Assembly: GCF_023242315.1 (NCBI RefSeq)
Contig: NZ_JALLIY010000012.1
Location: forward strand, 204,953 to 268,952
Reading direction: 5' to 3'
DNA from: Pseudomonas sp. MWU13-2105
GTDB lineage: Bacteria; Pseudomonadota; Gammaproteobacteria; Pseudomonadales; Pseudomonadaceae
Length of the DNA stretch: 64,000 nt
The position numbers were made by a program, and so were the translations under genes. Of this stretch, positions 15,849-26,398 are shown piece after piece. Position 1 is the stretch's first letter. Every line of letters starts with the position of its first letter. The notes under the pieces are model-generated. The model ran no database searches. It was not told where the DNA came from and was given only the letters and a program-made list of their open reading frames with translations.

Positions 15849-17396
15849 TCATATCGACATGGCGTCAATCACCTTCACCCAGTGCCGCGCCCCGTAGGAG
15901 CCCTCGGTGAACTGGCTGATGACGTCGAACACCGCGTCACTGAAACCGCCGACATTCAAGATGTCTGGCCGGTCCGGTGCCTGGGTGGTCACACCGGGCT
16001 GCATGTCGATACAGATCAACCGCGCATTCGGATTTACCTGGCGGATACGCTCCCATTGCCGCATCGTTTCTGTAACGCCATAACGCCGTTCATCCATCCA
16101 GGACTCGTTATCCGACACCAGAATCAAGGTGTCCACCCAGGCCCTTTCATCAGCCAACTGCGCCAGCGGTGCCGAGCAACAGGTGCCCCCGCCACCGATG
16201 GCGGCGAGCTTCTGGGCGTTGCTCATCACACTGTCCCGTGGATTGAGCCGCACCTTCACCACCTCGTTCTCGAACGGCATCACCCTCGCCTCCGGTGTCT
16301 TGCGCAATATGGCCGCCGCGATCAGTGCCGCCACATCGATGCAACGCACAGCCGTGGTCGCACCCTGGCGGTAGCCGGTGACCGGGTTGTGCATCGAGCC
16401 CGAGACATCCGGGCAGATCACCACCGAGCCCCACAACACCGGGACATTGCCCAGGGACAGCTCCAATGCATCCTGCAATGCCTCACGGATCACCTGCGGC
16501 ACTTCGGCGCCGGTCATCTGGTAGGCCGCGAGCAACTGGTATGGATAAACCCTCGCCTTGGCCACGGCCTCCGGGTCCGCCAGTCGCGCCGCAACAGCTG
16601 TGGCACAACCCTGGACCTCAAAGGCACCGTGGCGAGCCAATGTGTTCAGGTTCATCCGCAAAGCCTGCCAGCCCATACTCATGGCCAGCGCAGCCCACTG
16701 GTGCTTGTCCAGCGTCTCGTTGCCAAGCAACTGGAACGGCACCTGAGGCAGTTGCCGGGTCGCACCGCCGCGAAACTCCAGCAGCGAGCGAGTCAACGGT
16801 GGCAAAGTGTCGATTGCCACGGGCTTGCCGAGGACCCAGGCAAAGAATGCTCCGCGCCAGGCTTCACTCGGCTTGGGATGAACCATCTTGAGCACATCCG
16901 CCAGAGAAGGCTGATTACCCACTGATGCTTGCAGTAACTGCTGCTCGCTGGCCGTGTTCAGCCACTCCTGTACCAATCGCTTGGGCTGCGAGCCCAGCGA
17001 CTTGCGCCCGGTGACACCGCTGCGCAGGATCTGTACGAAATTGCGCAACATTTTGCCGCTGTCCACCACCTGTGCGAACACCACCGGCAGCATTGTCGAG
17101 TGTTGAGCTGCCAGGGCCGCCAGGAGCAACGCCGGCATGTCTTTCATGTGCCCTTTCTGACGGGCATAAATCGCTGCCTTGGCGACAAAGACGCTATCAA
17201 GTTCGGTCACCCGCTTCAGGACTTCGTCCAGTTGGCTTTCCGCGCTGGCATAGAAGGTTGAGTTCAGGCAACCGGTGACGGCCAACTGTGCCAGGGCATG
17301 GCGAGCGGTGTAGGCATACGCCGGGGCCTGGGAAGCATTCAGTGTGTCGCACGCTGCCGGCATGGCACGGGCCTGGAACAGTTGGGTATTGGCCAT
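15849..17396 (-). CDS. rsr: Ro60 orthologue (TROVE/VWA ring protein, Rsr)
   Basis: 515-residue bacterial Ro60 homologue. Residues ~15-320 are the HEAT-repeat TROVE ring (ARHALAQLAVTGCLNSTFYA; VAKAAIYARQKGHMKDMPALLLA; LRSGVTGRKSLGSQPKRLVQEWL), which binds RNA ends in its central hole and Y RNAs on its outer face. Residues ~325-515 form a von Willebrand A domain with an intact MIDAS motif (PDVSGSMHNP, Asp330). It is first in the operon, followed by the Y-RNA modules and rtcB, the same association known from Salmonella rsr-yrlBA-rtcBA. The start is the ATG at 17396, about 32 bases after the expected sigma54 transcription start. Probable role: scaffolding or quality control of damaged RNA. Confidence 0.95.
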   Translation of the reverse strand: MANTQLFQARAMPAACDTLNASQAPAYAYTARHALAQLAVTGCLNSTFYASAESQLDEVLKRVTELDSVFVAKAAIYARQKGHMKDMPALLLAALAAQHSTMLPVVFAQVVDSGKMLRNFVQILRSGVTGRKSLGSQPKRLVQEWLNTASEQQLLQASVGNQPSLADVLKMVHPKPSEAWRGAFFAWVLGKPVAIDTLPPLTRSLLEFRGGATRQLPQVPFQLLGNETLDKHQWAALAMSMGWQALRMNLNTLARHGAFEVQGCATAVAARLADPEAVAKARVYPYQLLAAYQMTGAEVPQVIREALQDALELSLGNVPVLWGSVVICPDVSGSMHNPVTGYRQGATTAVRCIDVAALIAAAILRKTPEARVMPFENEVVKVRLNPRDSVMSNAQKLAAIGGGGTCCSAPLAQLADERAWVDTLILVSDNESWMDERRYGVTETMRQWERIRQVNPNARLICIDMQPGVTTQAPDRPDILNVGGFSDAVFDVISQFTEGSYGARHWVKVIDAMSI

Positions 17397-17437
17397 CTTG
17401 GCATCTCGCTCTGCTGTCTTGTTTGTTGCCAGAGGTA

Positions 17438-17454
17438 TTGCAGACGCTGTGCCA
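17438..17454 (-). promoter_or_regulatory. sigma54 (-24/-12) promoter of the rsr-rtcB operon
   Basis: Minus-strand sequence TGGCACAGCGTCTGCAA. GG and GC are exactly ten bases apart and the flanks TGGCAC and TGCA fit the RpoN consensus, with one C for T in the -12 element. It lies 42 bp upstream of the rsr ATG and opposite rtcR, whose product is a sigma54 activator. Confidence 0.85.
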
Positions 17455-17479
17455 GTTTTTCTATTTTCGCCAAAAATAA

Positions 17480-17500
17480 TTATAAATATATGATTTATAA
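17480..17500. promoter_or_regulatory. AT-rich inverted repeat, candidate RtcR upstream activator site
   Basis: Perfect inverted repeat TTATAAAT-ATATG-ATTTATAA in the strongly AT-rich rtcR/rsr intergenic region. It lies about 26 bp upstream of the -24 box, so closer than most enhancer sites. Assignment to RtcR is by position only. Confidence 0.4.
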
Positions 17501-17599
17501 GTAATTTTTTATATTTATATCAAAATCAGATTTTTGAACCAGACAAAAAAGCCTTTTTTATTTATTATTTTATATCGTCATTTATCCCGAAAGATAAAC

Positions 17600-19207
<1,608 letters not shown>

Positions 19208-19327
19208 GTTTATTTCTCCAACTCTGTAACAAAAAAGCTACTCGCACCCTCCACAGCTCAAACTCCGTGCAACCACGGAGGTCGGCGCTCGCGTGCCGAT
19301 TCAAAAAGAGCTGGATGAGGTGGCGAG

Positions 19328-20086
19328 TTGATCAACAGACGATTTTCCTGCGTGGGCTGCGGTAAATGCTGCAATGACCATTACGTTCCGCTGACGCTCG
19401 AGGAGTCCCGCCAATGGGCCGCGGACGGCGGCACGGTGATCATTCTGGTGGAAGCGTTCCTGGAAAACGGCCATGGGGTGGCCGCGGAGCAATTCGAACA
19501 CGCCCGTCGCCGTTCGATCCGGGCCTCCAGCGGGACAACCCAGGCGTGGTTGGCCGTGACTTTCGCCGCCTACAACAACGGCCCCTGTCGCAACCTTGAT
19601 GCCGACAACCGCTGCGGCATCTACGAACAGCGCCCGCTGGTCTGCCGTATCTATCCGGCGGAGATCAATCCACATATTCCACTGCGCCCGGATCGCAAGG
19701 ACTGCCCGCCCGAATCCTGGGAGCAAGGCCCGGCGCTGATCGTCGGTGGACAGTTGGTCGATCAGGAGCTGGCCGGGCTGATCGAGCGCTCGCGCCAGGC
19801 CGATCGTGAGGATATCGGCGCCAAGGCGGCCATCTGTGCCCGTCTCGGCATCAGCACGACCGCCCTCAAGGGCAACGGCTTCGCCACCTACCTGCCCGAC
19901 ATGCAGGCGTTCCTCGCGGCCATCGACGAGATTCACGAGGATCGGACGCCCAGCCCCACGACACAGCAATGGGCTTTTCAACTGGCCGATGCAGACAGCG
20001 CCCAGGCATTGCTCGCCCAGGGTGCGGCCGTCACTCAATCGGGTGCCGGGCACTACCGTTTTATCCCCTTGCGGCCTGCCGATTGA
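19328..20086 (+). CDS. YkgJ-type cysteine-cluster (zinc/iron-chelating) protein
   Basis: 252-residue protein with an N-terminal FSCVGCGKCCNDHY cluster (C-x2-C-x2-CC) and a second set, PCRNLDADNRCGIYEQRPLVCRIYP. This is the standard signature of the YkgJ/CxxCxxCC family, thought to bind a metal ion. The start is a TTG at 19328, supported by GAGG seven bases upstream; no ATG lies close to the conserved start. It follows rtcR by about 120 bp, with a G+C hairpin between, and is probably a separate unit. Biochemical function is unknown for the family. Confidence 0.8.
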   Translation: MINRRFSCVGCGKCCNDHYVPLTLEESRQWAADGGTVIILVEAFLENGHGVAAEQFEHARRRSIRASSGTTQAWLAVTFAAYNNGPCRNLDADNRCGIYEQRPLVCRIYPAEINPHIPLRPDRKDCPPESWEQGPALIVGGQLVDQELAGLIERSRQADREDIGAKAAICARLGISTTALKGNGFATYLPDMQAFLAAIDEIHEDRTPSPTTQQWAFQLADADSAQALLAQGAAVTQSGAGHYRFIPLRPAD

Positions 20087-20116
20087 GGCGCCTGGCTCAG
20101 TGAACGGCGGCGTTCT

Positions 20117-20146
20117 ACGTCAAAAAACCGGGCTATGACGTTTTTT
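20117..20146 (+). terminator. possible terminator after the YkgJ-type gene
   Basis: Short stem ACGTC/GACGT followed by six T; the A-run on the 5' side would allow use from the other strand too. The stem is only 5 bp, so confidence is low. Confidence 0.35.
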
Positions 20147-20268
20147 CAGCATCTACAGGCCGCTTTCTGCATCGTCCTCACAGTATCCGTCTACGATTCT
20201 GTAAGAACGGCCACGATGGAATGTGGCCGCCCAACAAAAACAGCCAGAACAGCAAGAGAGAGCCGTCC

Positions 20269-20709
20269 ATGAAAACCGTCGCAGAGCTGTTGAAACTCAA
20301 GGGTAGCCAGCATCAGGGCGTGCATACGATCGCCCATAACCACACGGTGTTCGAAGCCTTGATACTAATGGCCTCGAAAAATGTCGGCGCCCTTCCGGTA
20401 CTCGAGAACGGCCAGGTCGTGGGCATCATCAGTGAACGCGACTACGCCCGCAAAGTGATCCTGCACGGGCTCAGTTCGGTCACCACCAAGGTCCACGAGA
20501 TCATGAATGCTCCAGTGATCAGCGTGGACTCACGCCAGAACGTGGAAACCTGCATGAGCATCATGACCGACAAGCATCTGCGCCATCTTCCAGTGGTCGA
20601 GGACGGGCAACTGATCGGCCTGTTGTCCATCGGTGACCTGGTGAAAGAGGCCATTGCCGAACAGGCCGACCTGATCCGGCAACTGGAACAGTATATTCGC
20701 GGCGAATAA
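20269..20709 (+). CDS. CBS-domain protein
   Basis: 146 residues made of two consecutive CBS domains (about 8-65 and 78-135), including ALPVLENGQVVGIISERDYARKV and HLPVVEDGQLIGLLSIGDLVK, the usual adenosyl-ligand-binding repeat ends. It has no other domain, so it is a stand-alone CBS pair that probably senses adenine nucleotides and acts on an unknown partner. The start MKTVAEL at 20269 has a purine-rich AAGAGAGAG upstream; 16 further in-frame codons upstream lack support. Neighbours do not reveal a partner. Confidence 0.85.
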   Translation: MKTVAELLKLKGSQHQGVHTIAHNHTVFEALILMASKNVGALPVLENGQVVGIISERDYARKVILHGLSSVTTKVHEIMNAPVISVDSRQNVETCMSIMTDKHLRHLPVVEDGQLIGLLSIGDLVKEAIAEQADLIRQLEQYIRGE

Positions 20710-21031
20710 GACCGCCTCCCCGGCCGCGGAGAGATTCACGACCGGAGCGAGCCAACTCGCTCCCGTCACGTCAATGGCCACCCAATAAAGTATGTCAAAA
20801 TGTTTATGAAACCCAGGTAATACGGGGCTCCTGGCGCTATTTCCGATTTTTTCACAACACTTTCACTTCACTCCCACTTGCACCTCTCTACACTCCCCTC
20901 CCTGCCCTCACAGGGCCTTGTCTATCCTTTACAGTTTTAAACATCGAAACTCTGGATCGGGCCATCAAGTCCATGCATTGTGCCTGCCCTGCTCAAACCC
21001 TAGCTGCGGCGCTTACCGCTAAGGTCGACCC
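20710..21031. other. intergenic region upstream of the ArnT-like pair
   Basis: 322 bp without a gene. It holds a hairpin GGAGCGAG/CTCGCTCC (20744-20763), probably ending the CBS gene transcript. It also holds a T-rich tract TTTTTTCAC (20847-20855) that resembles the core of the ColR response-regulator site of pseudomonads. Several pyrimidine-rich TTTCAC/TTCAC repeats follow to about 20880. Nothing else recognisable. Confidence 0.4.
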
Positions 21032-22723
21032 ATGAACCCTCACGTGTTTCCACTTTCCGCCGCGACGCTCAGACGCTGGTCCATACCGGTACTGCTGCTG
21101 GCCTTCGCGGTGTTCTACCTGCTGCCCATGACGGGCCACGGCTTGTGGATTCCCGACGAACCGCGCTACGCCCAGATCGGCCAGGAGATGTTGTTGAGCG
21201 GCAACTGGACCTCCCCGCATTTCATGGGCTTGCGCTACTTCGAAAAACCCATCGCCGGCTACTGGATGATCGCCATCGGCCAAGCGATATTTGGCCAGAA
21301 TTTTTTCGGGGTCCGCGTGGCATCGGCCCTGGCCACCGGCCTCAGCGTGCTGCTGACGTATCTGATTGCGCGACGCCTGTGGAACGACCCGCGCAAGAGC
21401 TTCGCCTCGGCCCTGCTGTTCATGAGCTTCGGTCTGATCGCCGGGCAAGCCAGCTACGCCAACCTCGACCCGCAATTCACCCTGTGGTCGAACCTGAGCC
21501 TCTTCGCCTTCTGGTTCGCGGTCGACAGCCGCGAGCGGCGCCAGCGCCTCTACGCCTGGGCCGGACTCGGCCTGGCCTGCGGCATGGGCTTCCTGACCAA
21601 GGGTTTCCTCGCCCTGCTGCTGCCGGTACTGATCGCCCTGCCCTACATGATCTGGCAACGCCGCGTCGGTGAGCTGTTGCGTTATGGCCCGCTGGCCGTA
21701 GTGGTGGCGCTGATCGTCGCGCTGCCCTGGGTGCTGGCGGTCAATGCCCAGGAGCCCGACTACTGGAATTTCTTCTTCTGGCACGAACATATCCAGCGTT
21801 TTGCCGGCGACAACGCCCAGCACGCCCGGCCTTGGTGGTTCTACCTGCCGCTGCTGGTGGTGTCCTGCCTGCCGTGGTCGGTGCTGCTGCTGCCGACGTT
21901 CAAGCAAGCCTGGCAGGACAAGCGCCAGCCCGGCACGGGCTTCCTCTGGCTGTGGTTCCTGCTGCCCCTGGCCTTTTTCAGCCTGAGCCGCGGCAAACTG
22001 CCGACCTATATCATGCCGTGCCTGCTGCCCCTGGCACTGATGATGGGCAATGCGCTGATCGATCGGGTGGCCCGCGCCGAAGGACGGATGCTGCGGATCA
22101 ACGGCTGGCTCAACCTGGTCCTTGGCGTAGTGGCCATGGCGGCCCTGATCTACCTGCAAACCAGCCGTTCGATCTACGAAAACAGCCATGCGGAGGTCTT
22201 CAACCTTTCGCTGGTGTTCATCATGCTGATGGGTTGGATCATCGCCAATGCCCTGCAAGCGTTACGCCCGCTGACCCTCTGGGCCATGCCGGCGCTGGGG
22301 ATCGGCCTGCTGGTGGCGCTGCTGCCGGCGGGCATGCCGGCCAGCATCGTCAACAACCGGATGCCGGACCAATTTATTGCAGAACATGTCAATGAATTGC
22401 GCCAGACCAACCGCCTGCTGAGCAACGAGCTGGGGGCCGCGTCGGCGCTGGCCTGGCGCCTGCAACGCCCACGGGTGGATTTGTTCAACACAGCGGGTGA
22501 ATTGAAGTACGGTCTCGACTATCCTGATGCCGCCGAGCGGCAGGTCAACTCCGCCAACGTCGAACAATGGATGACTGAAGCCCGTAAACAGGGCTCGGTC
22601 GGTGTAGTGCTACGCGTCAAGAGCGTAGACGAAATGCGCGAAGTCGAGCAGCTCCCACTGGACGGCAAGCGTTATCAAAAGGGTAATACCATCATCATGA
22701 TCTTCCCGCAGACCCAACCATGA
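21032..22723 (+). CDS. ArnT-like GT39/GT83 membrane glycosyltransferase
   Basis: 563-residue polytopic enzyme of the ArnT/PMT type, which transfers a sugar from undecaprenyl phosphate to lipid A or a related acceptor on the periplasmic side. The first periplasmic loop carries the catalytic Asp-Glu (IPDEPRYAQIG, D42-E43). It is followed by SPHFMGLRYFEKPIAGYW, almost identical in pattern to ArnT. About twelve hydrophobic spans follow, with a C-terminal periplasmic domain (NRMPDQFIAEHVNEL). It overlaps the next glycosyltransferase gene by 4 bp (ATGA). No arnBCAD genes lie nearby, so the donor may be another lipid-linked sugar. ArnT proper is possible but unproven. Confidence 0.82.
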   Translation: MNPHVFPLSAATLRRWSIPVLLLAFAVFYLLPMTGHGLWIPDEPRYAQIGQEMLLSGNWTSPHFMGLRYFEKPIAGYWMIAIGQAIFGQNFFGVRVASALATGLSVLLTYLIARRLWNDPRKSFASALLFMSFGLIAGQASYANLDPQFTLWSNLSLFAFWFAVDSRERRQRLYAWAGLGLACGMGFLTKGFLALLLPVLIALPYMIWQRRVGELLRYGPLAVVVALIVALPWVLAVNAQEPDYWNFFFWHEHIQRFAGDNAQHARPWWFYLPLLVVSCLPWSVLLLPTFKQAWQDKRQPGTGFLWLWFLLPLAFFSLSRGKLPTYIMPCLLPLALMMGNALIDRVARAEGRMLRINGWLNLVLGVVAMAALIYLQTSRSIYENSHAEVFNLSLVFIMLMGWIIANALQALRPLTLWAMPALGIGLLVALLPAGMPASIVNNRMPDQFIAEHVNELRQTNRLLSNELGAASALAWRLQRPRVDLFNTAGELKYGLDYPDAAERQVNSANVEQWMTEARKQGSVGVVLRVKSVDEMREVEQLPLDGKRYQKGNTIIMIFPQTQP

Positions 22724-24261
22724 ATCAGAGTTTCTGGAAAACTGACAAAGGCGCACTGACGCTTCTGCTTATCGTCTCGGCCATCCTGCTACTGGCGGGC
22801 CTGGGCCAACGGGAGTTGTGGGGCGCGGAAACGCGCTGGGCCAACATCGCCCTGCAGATGCTGCAATCGGGCAACTACTTCGACCCCTACCTCAAGGGCG
22901 CGCCCTATTACGACAAGCCACTGCCCTCCTACTGGCTGATCACCGCCAGCGCCGGGCTGATGGGTGGCCTGGGCCACTGGTCGCTGCGCCTGTCGTCGGT
23001 GATTGCCGCCTGGCTGACGGTCTGGCTGGTCTACCTGATCGGCGAACGCCTGTGGCGCAAGGGCACTGGCCTGATCGCCGGCTGGATGCTGGCCACCACC
23101 TTCTATTTCGTGTTCTGGGCACGGGTGGCAACCGCCGACATCCTCACGGTGTTCGGCGTGGTCGCGGCCATCTGGTGGTACTGGCGCGGGCCGGACGATA
23201 CCCGACTGGGCCGCTACACGGTGTTCTTCCTGATCCTGGCCCTGACCTCGCTGCTCAAGGGGTTGATCGGTTTCATCCTGCCGGGCCTGATCCTGCTGCC
23301 CCACGTGCTGGCTGACGGACGCTGGAAACGCCATCTCAACCCACGGCTGTTCGTCGCCCTGGTGATTGCCGGCGCGCTGTACTCGATTCCGTTCGTGCTG
23401 TCGCATTTCTATGGTTCGCCGACTTATGGCGAGAGCGGCCTGGCGCTGGTGTTCAAGGAAAACGTGGTCCGTTTCTTCAACCCCTTCGACCATATGGGGC
23501 CGATCTACACCTACCTGATCTACCTGCCGGCCTACACCCTGCCCTGGGCTCCGTTCTGGATCCTCGGCCTGTGGGTCGCGCTGCGCCAATGGAAGAAGAT
23601 CGAGCCCAACACCCGCTGGCTGGTCTGGGGGCTGGGGCTGCTGTTCCTGTTCTTCACCCTCAGCGGCAGTCGCCGTAGCTACTACGTGCTGCCCCTGGTG
23701 CCGTTCGCCCAATTGCTGGCGGCCTGGTGGGTAACCCGACGCCTGGAAGAGAAACGTGCGGCCGGCAAGGTCGCGGGACCCGGCTGGTCGAAAGGCTTCG
23801 CCGCGGCGGCGCTGCTTCTGCTGCTGGTGATCGGCGTACTCTACCCATGGACCAACAGCGGCGGCGGCGTGATCAAGTTCGCCGACGACGTACGGGCCAA
23901 GGCCAGCCAGCAAATGCCTTGGGATGAATGGAAAATCGTCATGATCGAGGTGGACAACAAGCTGCCGATGTACATGAACAACCAGGGCACGCCGTTCTAC
24001 TACGTCAAGGACTCCCAGGACTACCCGCGCAGCGGCGACAGCGCGGCGTTCATGGCCTGGCTGGAGAAAACCAGCGGCCAGCGCTGGGACCCGTCACGCA
24101 CCCTGATCGTCACCAGCTACAGCAAGCACGACGAGGTGCCGTTGAGTTATCTGTCGGCCGATCATGAAGTGGTCACCACCGAGCTCACCAATGGCGCGCG
24201 GCTGGCCAAGAAGAAAGAAAGTGGCAGCGTGGCCTACATCCCCAAGGCCAAAGGTCTTTAG
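22720..24261 (+). CDS. second ArnT-like membrane glycosyltransferase
   Basis: 513 residues, GT39-like, with about ten membrane spans and a periplasmic C-terminal segment. The fold landmarks are as in its neighbour (LKGAPYYDKPLPSYWLI). The first-loop motif, however, reads WGAETRWA: the usual Asp is Ala36, while Glu37 is kept. It is translationally coupled to the upstream paralogue by an ATGA overlap, so the two probably act on the same envelope glycan, perhaps as successive transferases. A strong terminator follows. Substrate unknown. Confidence 0.8.
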   Translation: MNQSFWKTDKGALTLLLIVSAILLLAGLGQRELWGAETRWANIALQMLQSGNYFDPYLKGAPYYDKPLPSYWLITASAGLMGGLGHWSLRLSSVIAAWLTVWLVYLIGERLWRKGTGLIAGWMLATTFYFVFWARVATADILTVFGVVAAIWWYWRGPDDTRLGRYTVFFLILALTSLLKGLIGFILPGLILLPHVLADGRWKRHLNPRLFVALVIAGALYSIPFVLSHFYGSPTYGESGLALVFKENVVRFFNPFDHMGPIYTYLIYLPAYTLPWAPFWILGLWVALRQWKKIEPNTRWLVWGLGLLFLFFTLSGSRRSYYVLPLVPFAQLLAAWWVTRRLEEKRAAGKVAGPGWSKGFAAAALLLLLVIGVLYPWTNSGGGVIKFADDVRAKASQQMPWDEWKIVMIEVDNKLPMYMNNQGTPFYYVKDSQDYPRSGDSAAFMAWLEKTSGQRWDPSRTLIVTSYSKHDEVPLSYLSADHEVVTTELTNGARLAKKKESGSVAYIPKAKGL

Positions 24262-24272
24262 CCAATGAACAA

Positions 24273-24296
24273 GGGCACCGCAAGGTGCCCTTTTTT
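24273..24296 (+). terminator. rho-independent terminator of the glycosyltransferase operon
   Basis: Stem GGGCACC/GGTGCCC with loop GCAA followed by six T, 11 bp after the stop codon. Confidence 0.9.
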
Positions 24297-24405
24297 CTGT
24301 CAAGGAGAGGCGATGAAACCGCGCATACGGACATGTCCCCTTCCCGCCGACTCGACGATCCGGCAGTACCTGCCGGGCTCGAGAACTCCTGGCCGGATAC
24401 GCACC

Positions 24406-24488
24406 CTGTAGGAGCCGAGCTTGCTCGCGAAGAGGTCCGTGAGAACGCTAAAAGTTTCGCGGCGCCCCGACAAGCCCTGTTCCTACAG
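24406..24488. repeat. REPIN-type element (CTGTAGGAGC family)
   Basis: Begins CTGTAGGAGCCGAGCTTGCT and ends with the inverse TCCTACAG, about 55 bp apart. The core GAGCTTGCTC is itself palindromic. It sits between the glycosyltransferase terminator and the end of ggt, a typical intergenic position for P. fluorescens-group REP sequences. Confidence 0.65.
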
Positions 24489-24502
24489 GTTACGCGTGAG
24501 CC

Positions 24503-26230
24503 TCAGTATCCCAGTGACAGCCCGGTATTACGCCGCGGATCGTTCGCGCCGTAGAAGCGGTTGTTGCCCACCGGCTTGCCACCGAGGGACGGCGCGCCGA
24601 CCAGGATCGCCGCCAGGTGGTTGGCGTCCTGCGGACCAGAGAACTTCTGGCCCCAGCTCTCGAGGATCTTGCGGGTATCCGGGCTGACCGCGAAGTTCTC
24701 CAGGTTGGTGGTCTCCGGCATCCACTGCTGGTGGAAACGCGGCGCGTCCACTGCTTCCTGGATGTTCATCCCGTAGTCGATGACGTTGAGCATGGTCAGC
24801 AAGGTCGCGGTGATGATCCGACTGCCGCCGGGCGTCCCCACTACCATGACTGCCTTGCCATCCTTGGTGACGATGGTCGGGCTCATTGATGACAACGGCG
24901 TCTTGCCCGGCGCGATGGCATTCGCCTCGCCCTGGATCAGGCCGTACATGTTCGGCACGCCGATCTTGGAGGTGAAGTCGTCCATCTCGTCGTTGAGAAT
25001 GACCCCGGTCTTGCTCGCCATGACACCGGCACCGAACCAGTCGTTGAGGGTGTAGGTCACCGACACCGCGTTGCCCCATTTGTCGACGATCGAGTAATGG
25101 GTGGTGTTGTTGCCTTCATGGGGCGCCACGCCAGGCTTGATGTCCTGGGAGATCCCGGCTTTCTGTGGATCGATAGCCGCCCGCAGCTTCTCGGCATAGC
25201 CCTTGTCCAACAGGTGCGCCACCGGGTTCTTGACGAAATCGGGGTCACCCAGGTAGCTGTTGCGGTCGACATAGGCGTGCCGCATGGCTTCGATCTGATA
25301 GTGCAGGCCCTGGGCCGAGTGATAACCCAGGTCGGCCATCGGATAGCCTTCGAGGATGTTCATGATCTCGCAGATCACCACGCCACCGGAGCTCGGCGGC
25401 GGTGCCGAAACGACGTGATAGCCACGGTAGTCGCACTCGACGGGCGCCAGCTCGCGGGTCTTGTATTTGTCGAGGTCGGCCTGGGTGATGATGCCCTTGC
25501 CGGCCTTGCTCGAATCGACGATGGCCTTGCCGACCCAGCCCTTGTAGAAGCCATCGGTGCCCTTCGCGGAGATTTCCTTGAGGGTCCTGGCCAGGTCTTT
25601 CTGCACCAGCTTCTGGCCGACTTGCAGCGGCTCACCCTTGTTCAGGAAGATCGAACCCGAGTCGTGACTGTCTTTCTTGAACTCGTCGGTGGCGGTGTGC
25701 AGCAGGTCGACATCGCCCTGCTCCAGCACAAAACCTTCGTCGGCCAGCTTGATGGCCGGGGCCATGACCTGCGCGCGTTTTTTCGTGCCGTATTTTTCCA
25801 GCGCCAGTTCCATACCCGAGACGGTGCCAGGTACGCCAACCGCCAGGTGCCCTTTCGAACTCAGGTTGGGGACGACGTTGCCGTCCTTGTCCAGGTACAT
25901 GTTGGCCGTGGCGGCCAGGGGGGCTTTTTCGCGGAAATCGAGGAAGGTCTTGCGACCATCAGCCAACTGCACGGTCATGAAACCGCCGCCACCGAGGTTG
26001 CCGGCGGCCGGATAAACCACTGCCAGCGCATAACCGACCGCGACCGCCGCATCGACCGCGTTGCCGCCGGATTTGAGTACATCGACACCGACATGGGTGG
26101 CCAGGTGCTGCGCCGTGACCACCATGCCATTCTCGCCCGCGACCGGGGCCTGGGACGCAGCCTGAACAGGGGAAATAGCCAGAATCAGCGCCGTCGCCAG
26201 GAGCGAACGCGCAAGGGGTTCAAACTTCAT
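24503..26230 (-). CDS. ggt: gamma-glutamyltranspeptidase
   Basis: 575-residue periplasmic Ntn-hydrolase that cleaves gamma-glutamyl bonds of glutathione and transfers the glutamyl group to water or amino acids. A signal peptide (LLATALILAISPVQAAS) precedes the large-subunit start. Autoprocessing should occur before Thr376 in GNNTTHYSIVD, which aligns with the catalytic Thr391 of E. coli GGT. The substrate-binding SSMSPTIV, GTPGGSRIITATL and the terminal TGLSLGY are intact. The ATG at 26230 has GAGAG seven bases upstream. It appears monocistronic, between a REPIN and a convergently placed regulator region. Confidence 0.96.
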   Translation of the reverse strand: MKFEPLARSLLATALILAISPVQAASQAPVAGENGMVVTAQHLATHVGVDVLKSGGNAVDAAVAVGYALAVVYPAAGNLGGGGFMTVQLADGRKTFLDFREKAPLAATANMYLDKDGNVVPNLSSKGHLAVGVPGTVSGMELALEKYGTKKRAQVMAPAIKLADEGFVLEQGDVDLLHTATDEFKKDSHDSGSIFLNKGEPLQVGQKLVQKDLARTLKEISAKGTDGFYKGWVGKAIVDSSKAGKGIITQADLDKYKTRELAPVECDYRGYHVVSAPPPSSGGVVICEIMNILEGYPMADLGYHSAQGLHYQIEAMRHAYVDRNSYLGDPDFVKNPVAHLLDKGYAEKLRAAIDPQKAGISQDIKPGVAPHEGNNTTHYSIVDKWGNAVSVTYTLNDWFGAGVMASKTGVILNDEMDDFTSKIGVPNMYGLIQGEANAIAPGKTPLSSMSPTIVTKDGKAVMVVGTPGGSRIITATLLTMLNVIDYGMNIQEAVDAPRFHQQWMPETTNLENFAVSPDTRKILESWGQKFSGPQDANHLAAILVGAPSLGGKPVGNNRFYGANDPRRNTGLSLGY

Positions 26231-26398
26231 AAGCCGACTCTCTTGTTTTTATTTGCTGGGAACGCAGACTCCTGTCTGCGCAGGCCTTTACCAAGGTAGG
26301 CGCTCTCGCGATATTTACCTAGTACCAATGCGCAACTTTTTACTGGTGCCACGCACCGCCAGGAGGACACGGCAAGCCCTTGCTGCGCCCGGGCGCAA

